13,944 nucleotides of DNA from Chloroflexaceae bacterium (GCA_026417815.1 JAOACN010000179.1:1-13944); one strand, 5' to 3'. Shown: positions 1 to 6,007, counted from the first letter of the stretch. The notes: generated by a model not told the origin, from the sequence alone. Numbers and translations are program-made.

Positions 1-21
1 CAGGTGCTGTATCCTGGTCAT

Positions 22-79
22 GAGTCTGGCTCCTTCTACGATGGTTGGTACGACACGTATCATAGAAGGTTCCAGACTC
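22..79. repeat. Imperfect 58-bp palindrome
   Basis: Seen in sequence: bases 22-38 and 63-79 are inverted copies of each other over 17 bp with two central mismatches (GAGTCTGG, two bases, CCTTCTA on the left). A few further pairs occur inside the loop. There is no T-run after either arm, so it is not an obvious intrinsic terminator. No coding region covers it. It could be a degenerate REP/MITE-type repeat or part of the 3' region of a gene left of the window. Function unknown. Confidence 0.45.
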
Positions 80-140
80 TTTGTCATCCCCAACCTGACC
101 GTCGCCGGCATCGCTCATCTGTTCTGTCCGCCCCTAAACC

Positions 141-400
141 CTCTCCCCGCGGGCGGGGGCGCGGGGAAAGCCGGTTTCCCCGCCCCTCTCCCAATGGGCG
201 GGGGCGCGGGGAAACCCGGTTTCCCCGCCCCTCCCACCGCCGATGGTCGCGTAAGGAGGTTGCCGGGAGGGCGTTGCCCTCCCAGCCCCACCCGGGCGGA
301 GAGCGGTGTTCCGCTTCCAGCGGGCGGGGGCGTGGGGAACCCCGGTTTCCCCACACGTCTCCCCGCGGGCGGGGGCGCGGGGAAACCTGGTTTCCCCACA
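141..400. repeat. Array of four G-rich hairpin repeats
   Basis: Seen in sequence: four copies of a unit of about 35-40 bp, GGGCGGGGGCGCGGGGAAA followed by CCGG and TTTCCCC. The self-complementary cores lie at 163-181, 208-226, 334-352 and 379-397, each a 19-nt hairpin of type GGGGAAA-n5-TTTCCCC. Copies come in two pairs, separated by a spacer (235-320) that holds another hairpin. The array gives long reading frames on both strands that encode only low-complexity Arg/Gly/Pro text. It lies downstream of the MFS transporter gene. It is a dispersed intergenic repeat type; whether it has a role in transcription or is a mobile remnant cannot be told. Confidence 0.75.
265..283. repeat. GGGAGGG hairpin
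   Basis: Seen in sequence: a 7-bp perfect stem, GGGAGGG / CCCTCCC, around a CGTTG loop, in the spacer between the second and third G-rich repeat copies. There is no poly-T, so terminator activity is doubtful. It closely resembles the hairpin at 433-451, which suggests a shared repeat family. Confidence 0.5.
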
Positions 401-432
401 TCCCACCAACCGGCGCCGGTTACGGGAGGACC

Positions 433-451
433 GGGAGGGCCCGGCCCTCCC
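433..451. terminator. Hairpin just downstream of the MFS gene
   Basis: Seen in sequence: GGGAGGG-CCCGG-CCCTCCC, a 7-bp perfect G+C stem starting about 30 bp past the stop codon of the minus-strand transporter gene. Its position fits a transcription end for that gene. The missing U-tract makes this a weak call, and it may simply be a repeat-family hairpin like the one at 265-283. Confidence 0.3.
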
Positions 452-481
452 GCACACGGCGCGCGGGGGCGCAAGGTCACC

Positions 482-1711
482 TCACCGGCGCCGGGGGCGC
501 AGAAACAAAAGCGTATTGGCGACCACGGCGCAGGCGTAGAGGCATGCGGTGGCGACAAAGAGGGGGCCGAAGCCGTAGCGTTGCTGCACGATGGCGCTGA
601 CGGTCGGGCCGATGATGTAGCCGGTGGAGAAGGCGCCCTTAATCAGACCGATCACCACCGGGCGGGCGGCCTCGGGGGTGCGTTCCATGGCGTAGGCATC
701 GTAGATGGGAATGGCCAGGTTCATAAGCGCGCCGCGGGCCAGGGCGACCGTGACGGCGAGCCAGAGCGTGGGGGCCATGCCCAGCAGCAGCAGGCAGGGG
801 ATGGCGAGGGCCTGGGTGAGCACGACGCTGCCGATCCTGCCGAGGCGTCGCGACAGCCATGGCCCGAGCAGGGTAGCGGTCCCGGTGGCGACGCCGATGG
901 CCGCAAAGATGATGCCCAGCGCAGTATCGGAGGCGTCGTAGCGCTGGCGGAAGTAGAGGTTGAGGAAGGGGATCAGCAGCGCGGCGCCGAAGGAGATCAG
1001 CAGCGGCGAGAGGATGAAGGGCCAGGCGCCGAATGCGGCGCGGAGCAACGCGCTGGCGCTGATCGGTGCCGGTTCGGCGGGCCGCGGCGCGCCGGCCGGT
1101 TCAGCCGGGAGCAGCAGTGGCAGTATGGCCAGGGCGACCAGCGTTGCGGCAACGGCGAAGGTGGCGCGGTAGGCCGGGGCGCCGGCCGGCAGGCCCAGGA
1201 TGCCGGCGGCGAGCCCGGGGAAGGGACCGCCGATCAGGTTGCCCAGACCCGCCGCGCCGATGATCAGCGCGCCGTTGAGGGCAAAGAGCGTATCGCGTTC
1301 AGCCGGGCGGCTGTGGCGCATCATGAAGGGCGCGGCGCTGACCTGGAAGAGCACCGATGCCGGGCCGCTCAGCGCGGCGCAGAGCAGCAAGGGTGCCGGG
1401 GCGGGCCAGAGGGCCACCCCCAGCAGCGCCGCAGCGTGGAGCAGCGCGCCGGCGATCAGCGCCAGGCCCAGACCGATCCGCTGCACCGCCCACCAGATCG
1501 GCAGGCTGCCCAACGCGGCCGCCAGCACCGGCAGACTGTTGAGCATTCCGAGCAGCGGCGTCTCGCCAATCAGGGGGAGCCTGATCCCGCGCCGGTCGTA
1601 GCCAAGTTCCACCAGTAACAGGTTGTAGAACAGGCCGCTGATGGCGAGGCCAAAGGTAAGCAGCGCGGCGTGGAACAGGTAGCGCCGCGCGGGGCGGGTC
1701 AGGCTGGGCAT
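482..1711 (-). CDS. Major facilitator superfamily (MFS) transporter
   Basis: Encodes 409 residues, the usual length for a 12-helix MFS permease of the cytoplasmic membrane. The protein is almost entirely hydrophobic helices with two halves. A Pro/Ala/Glu-rich cytoplasmic loop (about residues 204-221) separates them. Basic turns resembling MFS motif A are visible in the second half (GPWLSRRLGRIG) and a weaker one in the first (WAVQRIG). The C terminus ends in a basic RPRRR tail. The ATG at 1711 is the first start in frame; upstream bases give only a weak ribosome site (CCAGAG). The gene stands alone, with a hairpin-rich spacer downstream. Substrate cannot be deduced; drug/metabolite efflux and sugar transport are both possible. 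Class confidence is high, specificity none. Confidence 0.85.
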   Translation of the reverse strand: MPSLTRPARRYLFHAALLTFGLAISGLFYNLLLVELGYDRRGIRLPLIGETPLLGMLNSLPVLAAALGSLPIWWAVQRIGLGLALIAGALLHAAALLGVALWPAPAPLLLCAALSGPASVLFQVSAAPFMMRHSRPAERDTLFALNGALIIGAAGLGNLIGGPFPGLAAGILGLPAGAPAYRATFAVAATLVALAILPLLLPAEPAGAPRPAEPAPISASALLRAAFGAWPFILSPLLISFGAALLIPFLNLYFRQRYDASDTALGIIFAAIGVATGTATLLGPWLSRRLGRIGSVVLTQALAIPCLLLLGMAPTLWLAVTVALARGALMNLAIPIYDAYAMERTPEAARPVVIGLIKGAFSTGYIIGPTVSAIVQQRYGFGPLFVATACLYACAVVANTLLFLRPRRR

Positions 1712-1900
1712 TGACTCTGGAAGATCTGCCTTGTCGTGCGGCCGGGAGGCGTCCCCTGTATCATACCAGGGGGCGGGGGGTGAGGGGTGAATGGATAAGG
1801 GCCAAACGTGGTGGACGTTGCAACGGCCCTGACAGCCCTCCCACGGGTGTGCAGTTTCTTCGCTAAGGGTACAATAAATCCTACAGTATTTCTCACGGAA
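1712..1900. other. Intergenic spacer between divergent MFS and sua5 genes
   Basis: No convincing reading frame is present. A TACAAT hexamer at 1870-1875 could serve as a -10 box on the plus strand, but I see no good -35 box 16-18 bp upstream, so I do not call a promoter. A G-rich run at 1771-1788 is low complexity. Promoters for the divergently oriented MFS and sua5 genes are expected in this spacer or in the stretch after the inverted-repeat element, but cannot be fixed by eye. Confidence 0.4.
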
Positions 1901-2049
1901 CTGAGTAGGCTGTGAACGAAGTTTCCTTGCATTTCCGTCCCCCTCCCAACCTCCCCCTGTTGGGGGGAGGAGCCGGACTCCCGCCCCCAGCGGGGGAGGG
2001 TTGGGGAGGGGGCGAAGTTACCGAAAAACTTCGTTCACAGAGTACTGAG
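1901..2049. mobile_element. MITE-like inverted-repeat element
   Basis: Seen in sequence: the ends are inverted copies, CTGTGAACGAAGTTT at 1910-1924 pairing with the complement at 2026-2040. The match extends outward imperfectly (CTnAGTA) to about 1901 and 2049. Inside lie long C-rich then G-rich arms (about 1939-1957 and 1995-2015) that also pair, so the whole 140-bp unit folds into one long hairpin. The hexamer ACTGAG occurs at 1900-1905 and again at 2044-2049 in direct orientation, a candidate target-site duplication. No transposase is encoded, so movement would need one supplied in trans. It lies about 100 bp upstream of sua5. Confidence 0.6.
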
Positions 2050-2106
2050 GCTTACCCGTCTGAACCGCCGGTGATACGGAACTTGCCGGATGTGCCACTA
2101 ACGCCT

Positions 2107-2130
2107 TGCGTCTCTGCGCCTTTGCGTCAG
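2107..2130. repeat. Three tandem TGCGnCnn octamers
   Basis: Seen in sequence: TGCGTCTC, TGCGCCTT and TGCGTCAG follow each other without a gap, 20 bp before the sua5 start codon. This is a short degenerate tandem repeat in the probable leader of sua5. It could be chance low complexity, a direct-repeat protein site, or a dispersed repeat. Confidence 0.35.
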
Positions 2131-2149
2131 CTTTTCTGAGAAACCCTCT

Positions 2150-3196
2150 ATGAGCATAGAAACCCAGATCCTCCATCCCGACGCTGCTGGCATCGCCGCC
2201 GCCGCGGCCCTGCTGCGGGCCGGGCAACTGGTCGCCTTTCCTACTGAGACGGTCTACGGGCTGGGCGGTGATGCGCTCAACCCCGCGGCGGTGGCGGCGA
2301 TCTTCGCCGCCAAAGGTCGCCCCGCCGATGATCCGCTGATCGTCCACCTGACCGATGCCGCCGATCTGCCCCGGGTGGCGGCCGCTGTGCCGCCCGCGGC
2401 GCGGGAGCTGGCCGCGGCCTTCTGGCCCGGCCCGCTGACCCTGGTGCTGGAACGCGGTCCGGCGGTGCCCCTCGCTGTGACCGCCGGGGGGCCGACGGTG
2501 GCCGTGCGCGTCCCGGCGCACCCGGTGGCGCGGGCGCTGATCGCCGCGGCGGGCACGCCGATTGCCGCGCCGAGCGCCAACCGCTTCGGCCATACCAGCC
2601 CTACCACCGCCGCGCACGTGCTGGCCGATCTGGGCGGGCGCATCGCGGCGGTGATTGACGGCGGCCCGACGCCGATCGGGGTCGAGTCCACGGTACTCGA
2701 CCTGACACGTCCCACGCCGACGGTGCTGCGCCCCGGCGGGGTCAGTCTGGAGGAACTGCAGGCCCATCTGGGGGAGGTGGCGGTGGAGAGCCGGAGCGCG
2801 GGGGCGGAGCCGTTGCGCTCGCCGGGCTTGCTGGAGCGCCACTATGCCCCGCACAGTCCCTTATGGCTGGTGATCGGTCCCGAGGCTGCTGCGCGGGCCT
2901 GGCTGCGCGAGCGCGCCGCCGCCGAGCGCGCCGCCGGGCGGCGGGTGGGCCTGCTGGTGCCCGACGAAGACGCGGCGCTGCTCGCCGATCTTGGCGCGGA
3001 CATCGAACCCCTCGGCCCCTCTGCGGCCCTCGACGTCGTGGCGCGGCGCCTCTATGCCGCTCTGCGCGCCCTGGACAGCCGGCGTCCCGACTGCATCCTG
3101 GCTCGCGACCTTGGCGAGCGCGGCCTGGCCCGGGCCATCCGCGACCGGCTGAGCCGCGCCGCCGCCGGGCGGGTGGTGGCGCTTGACCCGAAGTAA
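2150..3196 (+). CDS. sua5: L-threonylcarbamoyladenylate synthase, Sua5 type
   Basis: Makes threonylcarbamoyl-AMP from threonine, bicarbonate and ATP, the first step of t6A37 modification of ANN-decoding tRNAs in the cytoplasm. The 348 residues fit the long Sua5 form rather than the short TsaC/YrdC form. An N-terminal YrdC domain (about 10-200) carries PTETVYGLGGDA (31-42), KGRP (55-58), WPGPLTLVL (92-100), PSAN (141-144) and ESTVLDL (179-185). The characteristic linker SPGLLERHYAP (224-234) leads into the C-terminal Sua5 domain. The usual KGRP..NPL motif reads ADDPL here. The ATG at 2150 starts just before the conserved domain, with only a weak ribosome site. It is a single-gene unit, G+C rich like the genome, and no other t6A genes are in view. 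Confidence 0.95.
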   Translation: MSIETQILHPDAAGIAAAAALLRAGQLVAFPTETVYGLGGDALNPAAVAAIFAAKGRPADDPLIVHLTDAADLPRVAAAVPPAARELAAAFWPGPLTLVLERGPAVPLAVTAGGPTVAVRVPAHPVARALIAAAGTPIAAPSANRFGHTSPTTAAHVLADLGGRIAAVIDGGPTPIGVESTVLDLTRPTPTVLRPGGVSLEELQAHLGEVAVESRSAGAEPLRSPGLLERHYAPHSPLWLVIGPEAAARAWLRERAAAERAAGRRVGLLVPDEDAALLADLGADIEPLGPSAALDVVARRLYAALRALDSRRPDCILARDLGERGLARAIRDRLSRAAAGRVVALDPK

Positions 3197-3245
3197 GGCG
3201 ACGCCTTGTTTCAAGCGCATCCTGAGGCGCGGTCATGCGATCATG

Positions 3246-3380
3246 CTATGCCTCTTGCGCGAGCGAGTTGCGTTGCGCGAAGAAGGCGCTGACGCTTTCC
3301 GCGGAAATCAGAATGGAAAGCCCCCAGATAAACTCGATGAGCATCAAGTTGCGCCAGTCCCACTCCTTGATTTCCTCTGC
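3246..3380 (-). pseudogene. Orphan reading-frame remnant next to a repeat element
   Basis: Seen in sequence: a 44-residue open stretch ending in TAG at 3246-3248. It contains EEIKEWDWRNLMLIEF, then a hydrophobic IWGLSILI segment and the tail AQRNSLAQEA. Its composition is protein-like, with balanced residues and one possible membrane helix, unlike the Arg/Gly/Pro text of repeat-derived frames. Upstream in the same frame the sequence runs directly into the multi-hairpin element at 3381, so any original 5' part is missing. A short product starting at MLIEF (about 32 residues) is also possible, but no ribosome site is clear. I do not recognise the family. It could be a gene truncated by the element or a chance frame. 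Confidence 0.3.
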
Positions 3381-3550
3381 GAGGAGGTTCAGAGGGGTTG
3401 CACCCCTCCGGGCTTTCCTCTTCCTGGTGCGGCGCGGCGAAGCCGCGCCGCACCAGGAAGAGAAGATCTTCGGGGGCCGCAGGCCCCCGCAACGCCCGCC
3501 AGGGGCAACGTGACAAAGTAGAACTACCGCGAATTGACAAACTAGAGCTA
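3381..3550 (-). mobile_element. Three-stem palindromic element, copy 1 (one end lost)
   Basis: Seen in sequence: three consecutive hairpins. A 7-bp stem lies at 3392-3408, a perfect 21-bp stem with a GAA loop at 3418-3462, and an 8-bp stem at 3471-3489. These are followed by the conserved block AGGGGCAACGTGACAAAG at 3501-3518. The same order, spacing and sequence blocks recur at 12364-12504. The right end is doubled: GTGACAAAGTAGAACTA (3510-3526) and TTGACAAACTAGAGCTA (3534-3550) both resemble the terminal repeat of the other copy. The left terminal repeat is absent, so this copy looks truncated near 3380. No protein is encoded. It begins on the minus strand exactly at the stop codon of the small membrane-protein gene. 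Confidence 0.6.
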
Positions 3551-3799
3551 CTGACGATCGCCCCAGCGCCAGCGCGGCGGTTCTCCTGTGAGCCAGCACA
3601 CCACGATGAGCAACGCGCTCAGCAAGGCGGTGCAGGCCACAAAGGCGACGGGCCCGCGCGATGGCAGCACGAAAAATGCGCAGGCCAGCAGCAGAGCGAA
3701 GAAGATGAGAAGGACCGCCCATCCCTGCCACGTGGCCGGCAGGCCCCACCCCCAACCGTACCGCTTCGCGGGAAACCAGTACTTCGGTTGTCCGGACAT
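3548..3799 (-). CDS. Small two-helix membrane protein
   Basis: Encodes 83 residues. The N terminus (PKYWFPAKRYGWGWGLP) and C terminus (GEPPRWRWG) are rich in Trp, Tyr, Gly and basic residues. They flank two hydrophobic helices at about 27-44 and 49-69, so this is probably an integral membrane protein with both ends on one side. From memory, short proteins with the YWFPAKxYGWGWGLP and RWRWG signatures occur in diverse bacteria without an assigned function. The start at 3799 is chosen because GGAGAAGG stands just upstream at ribosome-site distance. An upstream in-frame start at 3898 would add 33 residues encoded by the attC-like DNA. It follows the CPBP gene by 58 bp and may be co-transcribed. 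The TAG stop coincides with the first bases of the adjacent palindromic element. Confidence 0.7.
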   Translation of the reverse strand: MSGQPKYWFPAKRYGWGWGLPATWQGWAVLLIFFALLLACAFFVLPSRGPVAFVACTALLSALLIVVCWLTGEPPRWRWGDRQ

Positions 3800-3810
3800 G
3801 GCCTTCTCCA

Positions 3811-3884
3811 CTTTGGGGGTTAATCCGGCGCAGCGAAGCGGCGGAGCGACGTCCGGTTCAAAGGCGTGTTGCCTGGAGTTGGGC
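3811..3884 (-). other. attC-like recombination-site candidate at the end of the CPBP gene
   Basis: On the minus strand the sequence starts with GCCCAAC (3884-3878), matching the RYYYAAC outer box of integron attC sites. GAACCGG follows (3859-3853), then an imperfect G+C stem with the phrase CGCTTCGCTGCG, and CCGGATTAA (3828-3820). The AA-CCGG-CG arms pair with single unpaired bases on each side, as in folded attC sites. The expected second outer box, GTTRRRY, is missing near 3811-3800. The CPBP stop codon lies inside the site, as in many gene cassettes. No integrase gene is present. It may be a decayed or solitary attC, or another hairpin repeat. Confidence 0.3.
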
Positions 3885-4712
3885 TGACCCGTGTTCACGA
3901 CTCAAATGCTCCGCCCCCCATATCTTGATGATAACCAGCACCGCTATCGCTAGAAAGCCGATCATGAATCCGCTGGCAGCCAGACTCATCTTCATGTCTG
4001 GCATTGCTAACCAGATGGACCAGTTCATCGAGGTGTGCGTCAGGAGGGCCGCCAGAATACTGCCATTGGTGTTGTTGTAAATCCAGGTGAACAGAATAGA
4101 CGCCAGGGTAATAACTACCAGCAGCGATAAGAAAACCACGAGATCGTCTGTCATGAACCTGCCAGGAATAAAAACGGCTGGAAGATGCCATAACCACCAG
4201 AAGAATCCCAGGATAATGCTGGACGTCAGAGCGTTAAAACGAGATTGCAGGCGCGGCAAGGCGTAACCTCGCCAGCCGAACTCTTCCTGGAGCGGCCCGG
4301 CGGTGAAGAGAATGACGAAAAAGGCGATCAACGCATAAGGTGGATTGGAAACGACCGAGAGGTCAATCGGTCTGAAGCCCGCCAGTGCCGCAACCCAGAT
4401 AGACCCGCCGAAGAGAACGCAGGGCAGAAGTAAGATTGCGGCCAACCAGATTTTCTTGAAGCGAAAGTCAATCCCCCGTTTCAAGAGCTGGAGAACGCCT
4501 CTGGCGCCCTCTTGGAGAAACGTCAGTACAAAGGCGGCAACGAATGGGCCGAAGGCGGCAGGGTTAAGAGGACCCGCCAGAAAATCAGTCCACCCCGCAG
4601 GAAAAGCGACACCGCGTGCTACGAGAGCGTTGGGTATCCAGCATGCCCACGTAAAAGCGTAGGCAACTGCAAAATACAACCACAAACTCTTATCATTACT
4701 CTTGATCCCCAT
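3858..4712 (-). CDS. CPBP family intramembrane glutamic endopeptidase
   Basis: A 284-residue membrane protein of the CPBP (CAAX protease and bacteriocin-processing) family, homologous to eukaryotic Rce1. It has about eight hydrophobic segments. The three family motifs are present: EEFGWR (E143, E144, R148), a helix ending in WHLP (H176), and HTSMN (H226, N230); the Glu/His/Asn set forms the active site in this family. Substrate unknown; members serve in prenyl-protein processing or bacteriocin self-immunity. The ATG at 4712 is preferred over 4814, because a consensus promoter lies between the two. The last ten residues (GSAQLQATRL) are encoded by the attC-like DNA, so the native C terminus may have been altered. 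G+C is about half, against 70-80% in neighbouring genes, which suggests horizontal transfer. Confidence 0.88.
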   Translation of the reverse strand: MGIKSNDKSLWLYFAVAYAFTWACWIPNALVARGVAFPAGWTDFLAGPLNPAAFGPFVAAFVLTFLQEGARGVLQLLKRGIDFRFKKIWLAAILLLPCVLFGGSIWVAALAGFRPIDLSVVSNPPYALIAFFVILFTAGPLQEEFGWRGYALPRLQSRFNALTSSIILGFFWWLWHLPAVFIPGRFMTDDLVVFLSLLVVITLASILFTWIYNNTNGSILAALLTHTSMNWSIWLAMPDMKMSLAASGFMIGFLAIAVLVIIKIWGAEHLSREHGSAQLQATRL

Positions 4713-4760
4713 GGTGGTCTTCGTATGCGGGCTGTCTTCGGTTCTGCCCGGCCTGATGGC

Positions 4761-4789
4761 AGTGTAGATTGCGGACTGCTCGCTGTCAA
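4761..4789 (-). promoter_or_regulatory. Sigma70-type promoter for the CPBP gene
   Basis: Seen on the minus strand: TTGACA (4789-4784), a 17-bp spacer, and TACACT (4766-4761). The -35 box is a perfect consensus match and spacing is optimal. Transcription would begin near 4754, giving a leader of about 42 nt to the ATG at 4712. This argues against the longer reading frame starting at 4814. It faces away from the lacI promoter, with 31 bp between the two -35 boxes. Confidence 0.7.
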
Positions 4790-4820
4790 GGAGTTGCCGC
4801 GTATGCGCCTCCATCCCGCC

Positions 4821-4850
4821 TTGACATTCTCACACTGCCGCCGGTATACT
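4821..4850 (+). promoter_or_regulatory. Sigma70-type promoter for the lacI-family gene
   Basis: Seen in sequence: TTGACA (4821-4826), an 18-bp spacer, and TATACT (4845-4850). Both boxes are at or one base from consensus. Transcription would start near 4857, about 29 nt before the ATG of the regulator gene. A palindromic operator candidate lies between this start point and the start codon. Confidence 0.75.
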
Positions 4851-4870
4851 CCCCGTGAGCGTCTTCCAGG

Positions 4871-4882
4871 TTAAACGATTAA
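4871..4882. promoter_or_regulatory. LacI-family operator candidate (autoregulatory)
   Basis: Seen in sequence: TTAAACGATTAA, a 12-bp inverted repeat of form TTAAnCGnTTAA with a central CpG. LacI/PurR-family proteins bind palindromes with a central CpG, where the hinge-helix leucine intercalates. The neighbouring regulator keeps that leucine (L54 in AARSL). The site lies just downstream of the predicted transcription start of the regulator gene, a normal place for negative autoregulation. I found no second copy near the ABC ATPase gene. Confidence 0.5.
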
Positions 4883-4885
4883 GCG

Positions 4886-5902
4886 ATGGCCACCATCAAG
4901 GATGTCGCGCAGCGCGCGCGGGTCTCTACTGCTACAGTGTCGTATGTGTTGAACGGCACCGGCGCGGTGACCGAGGCCACGCGGCGGCGGGTGCTGGAGG
5001 CGGTAGAGGCCCTGAACTACCACCCCCACCACGCGGCCCGTAGCCTGCGCACCCGTGCCCGTACCCTGGGCCTGGTTCTGCCCGCCGGTTCCCCTGGCCT
5101 GGCCGACCCGGCCCTGGCCGAGCTGGTGGCCGGTCTGGCCGAGGGCGCCGCGGCGCTGGACCACTTCCTCTTGCTGGCCTCCGCTGGACCTGAGGTGGCC
5201 GAGGCCGAGCTTGCCCTGGAACTGGTCGCGACCAACCGGGTGGACGGGCTGGTGCTCCTCGACCTGCGGGTTGACGATGCGCGGGTGGCCAGTCTGATCG
5301 CCGCGGGGGCACCCTGCGTCTGCGCCGGCCCACCGGTCGCGCCGGGATGTCCGGCGCTCGGCTACGATTTCGAGGGCGGGGCCCGCGAGGCCACGCGCCA
5401 CCTGCTGGCCCTGGGCCACCGGCGCATTGCCCTGATCGCCCTGCCCTCGGACCTGGCGGCCAGCGAGCCGTTTACCGAGGGCTATCTGCAAGCCCTGGAC
5501 TGCGCCGGCCTCGTGCCCGACCCGGCCCTGGTGGTCGAAGCGGGCACGTCCGAGGACGATGGCATCACTGCGATGCAGGAACTGCTGGCCCTGCCCGAAC
5601 CGCCGACCGCGGTGCTTGCCGCGGGCGATGCGCTGGCCTTTGGCGCCATGCACGCCATGCGGGATGCCGGGCTTGCCGTCGGCTGTGATGTATCGCTTAT
5701 CGGCATGGGCGACCTGCCGCTGGCGGCCCATATCGACCCGCCGCTCACCACCCTGCGGGCCCCGCGGCGGGCCCTGGGCAGGGCCCTGGCGCGGCGGCTG
5801 GCGCTCCTGGTGGAACGGCGCGATGGCGGCGCGCCCGACGCGCTGCTCAGGCTGCCGTTGATCATCCGGCGCACCACGGCCCCGCCCCCGCGCCGCGGGT
5901 AG
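4886..5902 (+). CDS. LacI-family transcriptional regulator
   Basis: A 338-residue DNA-binding regulator of full family length. The helix-turn-helix is at about residues 3-23 (TIKDVAQRARVSTATVSYVL). The hinge helix is at 49-55 (HAARSLR), and a periplasmic-binding-protein-like effector domain runs from about 60 to 330. It probably acts as a homodimer repressor responding to a sugar or related ligand; the effector cannot be read from the sequence. The ATG at 4886 begins directly at the conserved MATIKDVA start, although only a weak AGG lies upstream. It has its own consensus promoter and an operator candidate, and is followed 105 bp later by a sugar-type ABC ATPase. The last residues (TAPPPRRG) and the TAG stop are encoded by a palindromic repeat, so the C terminus may have been reshaped by repeat insertion. 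Confidence 0.93.
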   Translation: MATIKDVAQRARVSTATVSYVLNGTGAVTEATRRRVLEAVEALNYHPHHAARSLRTRARTLGLVLPAGSPGLADPALAELVAGLAEGAAALDHFLLLASAGPEVAEAELALELVATNRVDGLVLLDLRVDDARVASLIAAGAPCVCAGPPVAPGCPALGYDFEGGAREATRHLLALGHRRIALIALPSDLAASEPFTEGYLQALDCAGLVPDPALVVEAGTSEDDGITAMQELLALPEPPTAVLAAGDALAFGAMHAMRDAGLAVGCDVSLIGMGDLPLAAHIDPPLTTLRAPRRALGRALARRLALLVERRDGGAPDALLRLPLIIRRTTAPPPRRG

Positions 5903-5969
5903 AGACGTCCCGCCGGGGCGTCTCTACCCGCGGCGCGGGGGTAGAGACGCCCTGCCGGGGCGTCTCTAC
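5885..5969. repeat. Two tandem palindromes overlapping the lacI stop codon
   Basis: Seen in sequence: bases 5885-5907 and 5919-5941 form a perfect 23-bp inverted repeat around an 11-nt loop that can itself pair. A second unit at 5941-5969 repeats the GTAGAGACG ... CGTCTCTAC palindrome with 12-bp arms. The shared 29-bp unit (5899-5927 and 5941-5969) differs at only a few positions. The lacI stop (5900-5902) lies in the first arm. Such a structure could stop or attenuate transcription into the ABC gene or protect mRNA ends. No T-run follows. It is a likely dispersed repeat. Confidence 0.75.
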
Positions 5970-6007
5970 ATCGGGTTCATGCACTATCCAGAGGAGGATG
6001 TTCCCTT

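Noticed and set aside
141..400. CRISPR array
   Set aside because: Copies are paired with uneven spacing, repeats are self-complementary over most of their length, spacers are not uniform in size, and no cas gene is near.
20..1618. Plus-strand frame of 532 codons over the transporter region
   Set aside because: It is the shadow of the MFS gene and the G-rich repeats. Its text is low-complexity Gly/Ala/Gln/Arg without any domain, whereas the minus strand gives clear membrane helices.
1912..2139. 75-codon plus-strand gene before sua5
   Set aside because: Most of the frame is translated inverted-repeat element (Pro/Gly-rich), with no ribosome site and no recognisable fold.
3246..3755. 169-codon minus-strand gene
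   Set aside because: The frame is a chimera of antisense text over the small membrane gene, translated palindromic element, and the short remnant. Only the last part looks protein-like.
4713..4814. Longer N terminus for the CPBP protease
   Set aside because: A consensus promoter (4761-4789) lies inside this extension, and the extra 34 residues have no hydrophobic or conserved character.
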